56,786 nucleotides of DNA from assembly GCA_902475245.1 (NCBI GenBank), contig CABRYP010000012.1:1-56786 (forward strand). The letters run 5' to 3'. Source of the stretch: an uncultured Collinsella sp. GTDB lineage: Bacteria > Actinomycetota > Coriobacteriia > Coriobacteriales > Coriobacteriaceae. A program made the translations under genes and the position numbers. The notes under the pieces were generated by a model that saw nothing but the letters and a program-made list of their open reading frames with translations, ran no database searches and was not told the DNA's origin. Below are positions 50,279 through 56,786 of this stretch, in pieces (position 1 is the stretch's first letter; each line of letters begins with the position of its first letter).

Positions 50279-51292
50279 CTAGGCTTCGAGCAGACCGAGC
50301 TGCGGGACGATTTCGTCGCCAGCGGCAGTGCGGCCAAGTGAACGCGGGGCCAGATCATCCAGAACCGCGGCAAGGTCCCACGGCAGCTCGTCACGGCACT
50401 CGATACGCTCCCCCGTCACGGGATGGTCGAATGCGACGCGCCAGGAATGAAGGAATTGCCTGGTCAGACCCTGATCGGCACGAGCATCGCACTTACCGTA
50501 GAGCGGATCGCCCACGCAGGCGTGGTTGATATGACGCATGTGCACGCGAATCTGATGCGTGCGTCCGGTAAACAAGTGGCACTCGACAAGCGTGTAGCCG
50601 TCGTCGAAACGCGTGGAATCAAAGCGCTCGAGCACCCTGAAAGTCGTGATGGCCTGGCGCGCAAAGGGGTCATCGGAAACCGCCATCTTCACACGGTCGC
50701 GCGTGGAGCGGGCGATACCGGTGTTAATGGTTCCCTCGTCCATGGCGATGTGACCGTGAACGAGCGTGATATAGCGACGGTCGAGCGTGCGCGTGCGGAT
50801 AAGATTTTGAAGCGCGCGCTGGGTGTCGTCGTCTTTTGCCGCGAGCATAAGGCCCGAGGTATCGCGATCCAGGCGATGCACGATGCCGGGGCGATCCTCA
50901 CCCTGCACGGTACCCAGATGATCAATGCCGCAGTGGTAAACCAGAGCGTTCGCAAGGGTGCCGCTCTCGTGGCCGTGGGCGGGATGGCACACCAGGCCGC
51001 GCTGTTTGGAGAGCACGATGAGGTAGTCGTCCTCGTAACGAATGTCGAGAGGGATGGCCTCGGGAATCACGTCGGTGGGATCATGCGGCTCGGGCAGGTC
51101 GACCGAGATGCGGTCACCGGAGCGCACAGCATACTTTTTTGATAGGCAGGTCTCGCCGTTGACGGCAACGGCACCGCCCTCGATCAGATGTGCGCAGGCA
51201 GAGCGCGTGGGACAGCCATCGTTGGCGCCCAGATAGGCGTCGAGACGCTGACCAGCGGAATCGTCGGCAACGAGAATATGGATGTCGGCCAT
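50279..51292 (-). CDS. RluA/RluD-family 23S rRNA pseudouridine synthase
   Basis: The 337-residue protein has an N-terminal S4 domain (about 14-70) and the pseudouridine synthase domain with the catalytic Asp in GIVHRLDRDTSGLMLAAK and the late HQIRVHM motif. RluD modifies U1911/1915/1917 of 23S rRNA, although individual members differ. It overlaps the lspA stop by one base (TAATG). The lspA-rluD order is widespread in Gram-positives. Confidence 0.94.
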   Translation of the reverse strand: MADIHILVADDSAGQRLDAYLGANDGCPTRSACAHLIEGGAVAVNGETCLSKKYAVRSGDRISVDLPEPHDPTDVIPEAIPLDIRYEDDYLIVLSKQRGLVCHPAHGHESGTLANALVYHCGIDHLGTVQGEDRPGIVHRLDRDTSGLMLAAKDDDTQRALQNLIRTRTLDRRYITLVHGHIAMDEGTINTGIARSTRDRVKMAVSDDPFARQAITTFRVLERFDSTRFDDGYTLVECHLFTGRTHQIRVHMRHINHACVGDPLYGKCDARADQGLTRQFLHSWRVAFDHPVTGERIECRDELPWDLAAVLDDLAPRSLGRTAAGDEIVPQLGLLEA

Positions 51293-51873
51293 TAACGCTC
51301 ATTCCTTTCGCGAATCTTGCGGGCACGCTCCCCACGCTGCTTGGCTTTGCGTTTTGCGCGGGCCTCGTCACGAGCGTTGAGTTCGGCGGTCGCATCGACC
51401 TCGCGAGCGGCAGGGCTCAAGAACATATAACCGATGAGCGCCAGCACAGCACCGACCGTAATGCCGATATCGGCCACGTTAAAGACGGGGAAGTCGATGA
51501 ACGTAGTGGCGATAAAATCGATTACGAAGCCAAAGACAAGGCGATCGATCGCGTTGCCGATGGCGCCGCCCGCAACCATAGCCATGCCCACAACCTCAAG
51601 ACGAGCGAGCTGAGGCGCACGGAGCAAGTACACGGCAATGGCAACAATGACCGCAAGCGCCAGCACAGCGAACGCGACGCCATGACCCTCGCCCATGCTA
51701 AAGGCGGCTCCGATATTGCGAACAAACAGGAAATCGATCACGCTGGGAATAACGGTCATATGCAGGGCATCGCCCACGGAACGAACCGCAAGCTTGGTCA
51801 GCTGGTCAACGAGCAACACAACGAGCGCCACGCCACCAGCAACACCCAACCGCCAACGCAAAGACGGCGTCAT
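51292..51873 (-). CDS. lspA: Lipoprotein signal peptidase II
   Basis: The 193-residue membrane aspartic protease cleaves lipoprotein signal peptides. Four hydrophobic segments are seen, and both catalytic Asp residues lie in GGAIGNAIDRLVFG and FNVADIGITVG. The C-terminal 40 residues are highly charged (Arg/Lys/Glu-rich) and unlike short LspA proteins. The ATG at 51873 is used here; a TTG six codons earlier (51891) with GGGG before it is also possible. Confidence 0.94.
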   Translation of the reverse strand: MTPSLRWRLGVAGGVALVVLLVDQLTKLAVRSVGDALHMTVIPSVIDFLFVRNIGAAFSMGEGHGVAFAVLALAVIVAIAVYLLRAPQLARLEVVGMAMVAGGAIGNAIDRLVFGFVIDFIATTFIDFPVFNVADIGITVGAVLALIGYMFLSPAAREVDATAELNARDEARAKRKAKQRGERARKIRERNER

Positions 51874-52004
51874 ATCCGCACCACGACCCAAAGAAATCCC
51901 CTACCCTCAAGAACAATCGAATTCTGTTTAACGCAAGTAATCATCTTATAGTGACAAACGCCAAACGCGCAGCATATTCACCAACGCTAGCGAAATAACC
52001 AGCA

Positions 52005-52043
52005 CAAAACAAAAGCGACATTCCGAATAACGGAATGTCGCTT
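52005..52043 (-). terminator. Terminator at the end of the ileS 3' region
   Basis: A perfect 13-bp stem (52043-52031 with 52025-52013 on the minus strand) with a five-base loop is followed by TTTTGTTTTG. It ends leftward transcription from ileS ahead of lspA. Confidence 0.88.
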
Positions 52044-52126
52044 AATAGCTTTCGACTAAGAGCGAAAGCGAAAGAAAGCCTTTAGCTCCAGCAATGGAAA
52101 CGCCGTGTTATCGTCACCAGCAGCGA

Positions 52127-52224
52127 AAACGTTCCTAAGCGAGCAAGGTGACGTGAAAGAGGAGGGAAGCGTACTTTGGTACGCGACCGACGATTGAACG
52201 TCAGATTGCCGCTTAGGGGCGTTT
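52127..52224. ncRNA. Candidate structured RNA or 3'-UTR element behind ileS
   Basis: An outer 15-bp helix pairs 52127-52141 with 52210-52224, with two U-G pairs if read on the + strand. It continues as a 4-bp helix (52143-52146 with 52206-52209), a small internal loop, a 6-bp helix (52149-52154 with 52198-52203), and an apical 6-bp hairpin GCGTAC/GTACGC with loop TTTG (52169-52184). No ORF explains it and I do not recognise the family. G-U pairs favour the + strand as the sense strand, but position (ileS stop on one side, ileS-direction terminator on the other) would also fit the ileS message. The 51874-52264 gap holds only this fold, the hairpins at 52048-52069 and 52234-52268, and the terminator. 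Confidence 0.6.
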
Positions 52225-52233
52225 GCAGCGTCG

Positions 52234-52268
52234 GTAGGTTACGGCGTTCGTAGAACGCCGTAACCTAC
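52234..52268. other. Perfect 16-bp hairpin across the ileS stop codon
   Basis: 52234-52249 and 52253-52268 are perfect reverse complements with a three-base loop. The right arm includes the ileS stop codon (52267-52265). The hairpin abuts the structured candidate RNA and is not followed by a T-tract on either strand. Confidence 0.8.
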
Positions 52269-55066
52269 AAAGCGTCGGCGCAGCGCTTGCAGATATGCGC
52301 GTGGCCGTTGTACTCGCCGACGGTGGTGCGGTAGTTCCAGCAACGGTCGCAGCACTCGCCCTCGGCGGCCTCGATGGCAACAGAAAGCTCCTCGCCCTGG
52401 GTAAGCTCAACATCAGAAACGATGTAGAACTCGGCCAGGTCGACGGCCTTGTCGCCGGTCAGCAGCGCGTACATCTCGGCGGGAACGACCGCCTTGACGC
52501 GGACCTGCTGGCTCTTGGTGAAGGTGCCGGCAGAACGGGCATCCTCAAGGGCCTTGGTCACGGCGCTACGGAGCTCGAGCGAAGCCTCGAGCACGCCCTC
52601 AAACTCGTTGGCCTCGTCGACCGTAATGGGCGACTTATACCAATCGAGCAGCGCGGCGTACTTCTGGTGATCGACGCAGCCAGCAGGCGCATATGCCATG
52701 GCCTCGTCAACCGTATAGGACAGGATCGGCTGCAGGTCGCGCATGAGCATCGAGAAGAGCTCAGCCAGCACGGTCTGGGCGCTGCGGCGCTCAAGCGAGC
52801 CGGGCTTGTCGCAGTACAGACGGTCCTTCAGAGCGTCGAGATACACGTTAGAGAGCTCGGTAACCACGAAGTCGTAGAGCGCACGGTAGGCGCGCGGGAA
52901 CTCGTAGCAAGAGTAAGCGTCGTCGACCTCGGCCTGGACCTGGGTCAGGCGGGCAACCATGAGCTTGTCGAGCGGCAGCAGGTCGGCAAAAGCGACGCCG
53001 TCGGTCTCGGGCTCAAACTGGCCCTCGAGCTCGGAGAGCAGGAAGCGCAGCGTGTTGCGGAAACGACGGTAGGCATCGGACGTACGAGCGAGAATCTCGT
53101 GGTCGATGGAAACGTCGGAGCTGGTATCGACGGAGGCAACCCACAGGCGGATGATGTCGGCACCCATCTCGTCGCAGACCTTGTTGGGGTCGATGACGTT
53201 GCCGAGTGACTTAGACATCTTACGGCCCTGGCCGTCGAGGGTGAAGCCCTGCGAGACGACCGCCTTGTACGGAGCGTGGCCGTTGGCGCCCACCGAGGTG
53301 AGCAGCGAGCTCTGGAACCAACCGCGGTGCTGGTCAGAGCCCTCGAGGTAGACGTCCGCCGGGTACTCCAGCTCGGGACGGTACTCGCAGACGGCCTTCC
53401 AAGACACGCCGGAGTCCCACCACACGTCAAGGATGTCCTTATCAGCCTTGAGGTGATGGCCACCGCACTTAGGGCAGACGCAGGCCTCGCCCAGATAGCT
53501 CTCAGGAGCATCGGTAAACCAGGCGTCGGAGCCCTTCTCGTGGAAGAGCTTGATAACGGCGTCGAGCGTGGCGTCGTTCATGACCTTCTCGCCGCAGTCG
53601 GCGCAGGTGTAGCTGGGGATCGGCACGCCCCAGTTGCGCTGGCGGCTGATGCACCAGTCGGGACGCTGCTCGACCATGGCGCCAATGCGGTTGGCGGCAT
53701 GCGCCGGATACCACTTGACGTTCTCGCGGACCTCCTTGCCAGCCTGCTCGCGCAAACCGGTCTTGTCCATCGAGACAAACCACTGGTCGGTGGCACGGAA
53801 GAGCACCGGATGCTTGCAGCGCCAGCAGTGCGGATAGCTGTGCGTGATCTTCTTCTCGAGGACCAGGGTGCCGCGCTCGCGCAGGAACTCGATGATGTGC
53901 GGGTTGGCCTCGTCGGTATCCATACCGCTGAAGGGGCCACCGGTGCCAAACTCCTCACCGGTGTAGAACTTGCCGTCGTCGTCGACCGGCATGCAGATGT
54001 CGGTGATGCCCTCCTTGAGGCAGGCAAAGTAGTCGTCGACGCCGTGTCCGGGCGAGTTGTGGACGATACCGGTACCGTCATCGACACCGACGTAATCGGC
54101 CAGCAGCGCTACGCCCTCAACGCCGTCGAAGATCGGCTGCTTGTAGTGGATGTGGTGGAAGGTCTCGGCGGGAACCACATAGGGCTTGCCGTCGACCATG
54201 ACCGGGGTGTACTCCCAGCCAAACTCCTCACAGCACTTGGGAGCCAGGTCCTCGAGCATGACCTCGGCACGGCCATCGTGCTCAACGGCGACATAGGCGG
54301 CGCCGGGCTTAAGGGAAACGGCCTGGTCGGAGGGGATGGTCCACGGCGTGGTCGTCCAGATGATGAAGTCGACCGGGCCGTCGAAGTCCTCGAGGCCAGC
54401 GGGCTTGGAGGTCATCTCAAAGCGAACGAAGATAGAGGGGCTCGTCTCGTCGGAGTACTCGATCTCGGCCTCGGCGAGTGCGGTGTGGCAGTGCTTGCAC
54501 CAGTGAACCGGCTTGTGGCCACGATAGATCATGCCCTTGTCGAACATGGCCTTGAAGACCTCGATGTCGGCGGCGTCATGCTGGTGATAGAGCGTCAGAT
54601 ACGGGTTGTCCCAGTCGCCGAGCACGCCCAGGCGACGGAAGCCGGCCTTCTGCAGCTCGATGTTCTCAACAGCGAACTTGTTGCAAAGCTCACGGATCTT
54701 AGCCGTGGAGGTCTGGTTAAACTTTTCGGTGCCGAGCTTCTCCTCAACCTTATGCTCAATCGGCTGACCGTGGCAGTCCCAACCGGGGACATAGGGAACT
54801 TCACAGCCCTGCATCATCCAGTAACGGTTGATCATGTCCTTGGAGATCTTGTTCATGGCGTGGCCGATGTGGATCGGGCCGTTGGCGTACGGAGGGCCGT
54901 CGTGCAGCACGAACTTCTTGTGACCCTCGTTCTTCTTCAGAACCTGCTCGTAGACCTTGTTGTCCTGCCAGTCCTTGAGTCGCTTAGGCTCGGACTTGGA
55001 AAGACCGGCACGCATGGGAAAACCGGTCTTGGGCAGATTCATCGTCTGCTTGTACTCGTTTGCCAC
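52265..55066 (-). CDS. ileS: Isoleucyl-tRNA synthetase
   Basis: The 933-residue class I synthetase has HIGH at 66-69 (GPIHIGHAMNK), the CP1 editing region, KMSKS in GRKMSKSLGN (about residue 600) and a C-terminal zinc site with cysteines in CCDRCWNY and CKRCADAL. It charges tRNA-Ile and edits valine. Expression should be controlled by the T-box leader directly upstream (55104-55410). The gene is longest of the leftward lspA/rluD group but is separated from lspA by a terminator. A perfect hairpin covers the stop codon. Confidence 0.97.
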   Translation of the reverse strand: MANEYKQTMNLPKTGFPMRAGLSKSEPKRLKDWQDNKVYEQVLKKNEGHKKFVLHDGPPYANGPIHIGHAMNKISKDMINRYWMMQGCEVPYVPGWDCHGQPIEHKVEEKLGTEKFNQTSTAKIRELCNKFAVENIELQKAGFRRLGVLGDWDNPYLTLYHQHDAADIEVFKAMFDKGMIYRGHKPVHWCKHCHTALAEAEIEYSDETSPSIFVRFEMTSKPAGLEDFDGPVDFIIWTTTPWTIPSDQAVSLKPGAAYVAVEHDGRAEVMLEDLAPKCCEEFGWEYTPVMVDGKPYVVPAETFHHIHYKQPIFDGVEGVALLADYVGVDDGTGIVHNSPGHGVDDYFACLKEGITDICMPVDDDGKFYTGEEFGTGGPFSGMDTDEANPHIIEFLRERGTLVLEKKITHSYPHCWRCKHPVLFRATDQWFVSMDKTGLREQAGKEVRENVKWYPAHAANRIGAMVEQRPDWCISRQRNWGVPIPSYTCADCGEKVMNDATLDAVIKLFHEKGSDAWFTDAPESYLGEACVCPKCGGHHLKADKDILDVWWDSGVSWKAVCEYRPELEYPADVYLEGSDQHRGWFQSSLLTSVGANGHAPYKAVVSQGFTLDGQGRKMSKSLGNVIDPNKVCDEMGADIIRLWVASVDTSSDVSIDHEILARTSDAYRRFRNTLRFLLSELEGQFEPETDGVAFADLLPLDKLMVARLTQVQAEVDDAYSCYEFPRAYRALYDFVVTELSNVYLDALKDRLYCDKPGSLERRSAQTVLAELFSMLMRDLQPILSYTVDEAMAYAPAGCVDHQKYAALLDWYKSPITVDEANEFEGVLEASLELRSAVTKALEDARSAGTFTKSQQVRVKAVVPAEMYALLTGDKAVDLAEFYIVSDVELTQGEELSVAIEAAEGECCDRCWNYRTTVGEYNGHAHICKRCADAL

Positions 55067-55103
55067 GGTACCCCTTTCATGTCATGGGCGCATACGCCCG
55101 TTG

Positions 55104-55410
55104 GGCACCAAAAAAGCGCCCGTCCCTACAAGCTGGGACGAAGCGCCACAAACGGGCTGCACGCCCGCAAAAGCTCTTCGCTTAACCACCCAGCTTAGAT
55201 GCCCTCGCCCGCGTCGCCGCGCGCTCGCATCCGTTACTCGGCTGGTCTGTATCGACGACCATCTCGGCGATGTCTACTAAGACGAACCTGCGCGGCACGT
55301 CCGTTGGGACCGCAGCTCCGGGGTGATTTTCATCGGTCGCATGCACGGGTTCTCAGCGCTCCCCGCTCTCTGTAGCATGCGGACGGCCGACTACTCGTCC
55401 CCATCAACGC
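55104..55410 (-). promoter_or_regulatory. T-box riboswitch controlling ileS
   Basis: Read on the minus strand, a Stem I region begins near GATGGGGACGAGTAG (about 55405-55391), with an AGAGAG segment distally. The specifier segment GAAAATCACC contains AUC, an Ile codon (55327-55325), followed by a purine. The antiterminator has 5' arm AAGCTGGG (55196-55189), the bulge TGGTTAA (55188-55182) whose UGGU fits the ACCA end of tRNA-Ile, and CGAAG. Its 3' partner is CTTCG-TCCCAGCTT. A competing terminator follows at 55147-55110. Uncharged tRNA-Ile would stop termination and raise ileS expression. Confidence 0.9.
55110..55147 (-). terminator. T-box terminator in the ileS leader
   Basis: On the minus strand, GGCGCTTCGTCCC (55147-55135) pairs with GGGACGGGCGC (55126-55116) around loop AGCTTGTA and is followed by six T. 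Its 5' half overlaps the antiterminator, as the T-box mechanism requires. Confidence 0.88.
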
Positions 55411-55551
55411 TTATGCGGAGTATGCTAGCACGTTCCGCGCCGGCGAAAAACCCTCAACACTGGTTTTATACGTTCGAAATTTCTCGCTATTACAGCCCTT
55501 CTCTAGGAGCAAAATACCTGAAAGCACTCTATCGAACGAAAGAAGGTTGCT

Positions 55552-56634
55552 ATGCGCACGATTGGAATGAGCGACTACACCGTTGGCGAGGATTGCTTTG
55601 ACGAGCTGCCGGGCGCGCTGGCCGAATACGGAGCGACCAAGGTCGCGATCATCGGTGGCAAGCGAGCACTGGCTGCAGCGCTGCCGGGCATCGAGGCAGC
55701 ACTTGAAGGTACCGATGTCGAGATTCTGGAGACGCGCGTCTACGGTACCAACAGTACGCGCGCAAATATCGCCAAGGTTGTGAACTCCCCCGCTTGCCAA
55801 GAGGCCGACGTGCTCATTGCATGCGGTGGCGGTAAGGCGCTCGACACCGTCAAGACGGCGGCCATCGAGCTCAAGAAGATCGTCTTTACGGTACCAACGA
55901 TCTGCTCCAACTGCTCGGCCGCGACAGCCATTGCCGTTGTCTACAACGACGACGGCTCGCTCGAGGGCTATTCGTATCCCAACCGCCCGGCGCACATCTT
56001 CATCAACCCCAAGATCATCGCCGAGGCACCGGCGGAGTACTTCTGGGCCGGCGTGGGCGATGCCCTGTCTAAGCAGCCCGAGGTCGAATACGCCACGAGC
56101 GCCGGCAATTTGGAGCATACCGCCGGTCTTGGCCTGGCACTCGCCCACACCTGCTCCGAGCCGCTGTTTACTTATGGCGTCCAGGGTCTTGAGGACGTGC
56201 GCCGGAATCTGTCGAGCGAGGCCGTCAAGCAGATCGCGCTCGACATCGTGGTCAACACGGGCTATGTCTCGAACCTGACCAACCAAAACGATTACTACTA
56301 CAACTCGAGCGTGGCGCACGCGTTCTACAATGCGACGTGCAGCATTCCGCGCGAGGGAACCTATCTGCACGGCGAGGTCGTGAGCTTGGGCGTGCTCGTG
56401 CTGTTTGCCTATACGGGAGACACCGAGAACCTTGAGCGCTACGCGGCCTTTAACAAGCAGATGGGCCTGCCCGTGACGCTTGAGCAGGTCGGGCTTTCCG
56501 AGGCCGATATCCCTGCCCTGTGCGAATACGCGCACGCCACCAACGAGTGGAAGCAGGGCAACCCTGAGCCCTTCACCGACGAAAAGTTCGCCGCCGCCAT
56601 CAAGGTCGCCAACGCCTACGGCCACACGCTCTAG
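55552..56634 (+). CDS. Iron-containing alcohol dehydrogenase, glycerol dehydrogenase-like
   Basis: The 360-residue protein belongs to the iron-type ADH/GldA superfamily: an N-terminal NAD-binding half with ACGGGKALDTVK, the TICSNCSAATAIAVVY loop, and the metal ligands Asp in GVGDALSK and His in SVAHAFYN and YLHGEVVSLG. It could oxidise glycerol or reduce a related ketone; some members are glycerol-1-phosphate dehydrogenase-like. The ATG at 55552 is preceded by GAAAGAAGG. It is a single gene divergent from ileS, with two consecutive terminators after it. Confidence 0.9.
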   Translation: MRTIGMSDYTVGEDCFDELPGALAEYGATKVAIIGGKRALAAALPGIEAALEGTDVEILETRVYGTNSTRANIAKVVNSPACQEADVLIACGGGKALDTVKTAAIELKKIVFTVPTICSNCSAATAIAVVYNDDGSLEGYSYPNRPAHIFINPKIIAEAPAEYFWAGVGDALSKQPEVEYATSAGNLEHTAGLGLALAHTCSEPLFTYGVQGLEDVRRNLSSEAVKQIALDIVVNTGYVSNLTNQNDYYYNSSVAHAFYNATCSIPREGTYLHGEVVSLGVLVLFAYTGDTENLERYAAFNKQMGLPVTLEQVGLSEADIPALCEYAHATNEWKQGNPEPFTDEKFAAAIKVANAYGHTL

Positions 56635-56643
56635 GACTGGCCC

Positions 56644-56686
56644 AAAACCACCACAAAGGGGACAGGCACCTTTCTGGTGGTTTTTT
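56644..56686 (+). terminator. Repeated terminator element, copy 2 (after the iron-type dehydrogenase)
   Basis: AAAACCACCACAAAGG (56644-56659) pairs with 56669-56684 with one mismatch, and six T residues follow. Sequence and orientation relative to the upstream gene match the copy at 48850-48892. The loop is GGACAGGCA. Confidence 0.87.
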
Positions 56687-56705
56687 GTTGCTCCAGCATT
56701 CAGTT

Positions 56706-56753
56706 CGTACTCGAACCCGATTCTTTACGAGAAAGGGTTCGGGTACGTTTTTT
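56706..56753 (+). terminator. Second terminator behind the iron-type dehydrogenase
   Basis: CGTACTCGAACCC (56706-56718) pairs with GGGTTCGGGTACG (56735-56747) over 13 pairs, with one G-U pair, followed by six T. It lies 19 bases beyond the repeated terminator and is unrelated to it, so it is probably the native terminator. Confidence 0.88.
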
Positions 56754-56786
56754 GTTTATCGGAGGTTCTGCGGAAGGACTACTCGG

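Noticed and set aside
53276..55198. Open reading frame of 640 codons opposite ileS that also runs over the T-box
   Set aside because: Antisense to a clear synthetase, and it crosses a non-coding riboswitch.
1..56786. CRISPR array, prophage or insertion-sequence gene
   Set aside because: No array of evenly spaced direct repeats, cas genes, integrase, phage structural genes or transposase reading frames were seen. The repeats present are inverted and intergenic.

Overview
The window looks like a chromosomal segment of a high-GC anaerobic gut actinobacterium of the class Coriobacteriia, most probably Collinsella or a close relative. This is inferred from base composition, codon use, the PTS gene set, the alaS-ruvX-mltG-yqeG-aroK-aroB-pepQ-efp-asp23-nusB gene order, and an actinobacterial gene complement with Firmicutes-like features (transcriptional T-box, HPr with Ser46, SigB-type sigma factor). 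I count 47 complete protein genes, one partial gene at the left edge, two identical tRNA-Glu(CUC) genes and one T-box riboswitch. No rRNA, CRISPR array, prophage or transposase gene is visible.

Layout. 1-66: start of an unknown leftward gene. 257-7473 (leftward): rsmB, fmt, def, priA and gltX, for initiator-tRNA formylation, deformylation, rRNA methylation, replication restart and glutamyl-tRNA synthesis. 7741-16352 (rightward): metK, a one-chain L-serine dehydratase, a membrane-anchored L,D-transpeptidase, and a MacAB-type efflux operon (adaptor, ATPase, permease). 16457-20455 (leftward): TetR regulator, YbhN-like membrane protein, two tRNA-Glu genes, CCA-adding enzyme. 20652-28581: a fructose PTS region with two tandem 1-phosphofructokinase-like kinases, enzyme I, HPr, a fused EIIBCA permease and a divergent RpiR-family regulator. 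28844-42007 (leftward): a long housekeeping run from alaS to recN. 42202-42441: a lone rightward small membrane protein. 42448-48819 (leftward): rarA, a DUF948 protein, an RsbW-like protein, a SigB-type sigma factor, an AI-2E-type exporter, dGTPase and prepilin peptidase. 48901-55066 (leftward): a processive glycosyltransferase, an RluD-type pseudouridine synthase, lspA and T-box-controlled ileS. 55552-56634 (rightward): an iron-type alcohol/glycerol dehydrogenase.

How it works together. The PTS module takes up a sugar, probably fructose, as its 1-phosphate (EI, HPr, EIIBCA) and the two PfkB kinases commit it to glycolysis. The adjacent RpiR protein probably senses a sugar phosphate and acts on the divergent promoter region. 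The sigma operon couples a SigB-like factor to an RsbW-like protein that appears to have lost its ATP-binding motifs. The long leftward run couples translation, peptidoglycan cleavage, DNA repair and shikimate-type genes through many 1-11 nt overlaps.

Most unusual. The intergenic DNA is dense with inverted-repeat elements of at least seven designs. These include a 67-bp palindrome in three equal-length copies, a structured 58-59 nt element in two copies with a compensatory base change, a repeated terminator element in two copies, and single large inverted repeats with arms of 22-36 bp. A separate well-supported RNA-like fold lies behind ileS. The AroB homologue beside an intact shikimate kinase has lost its metal ligands.
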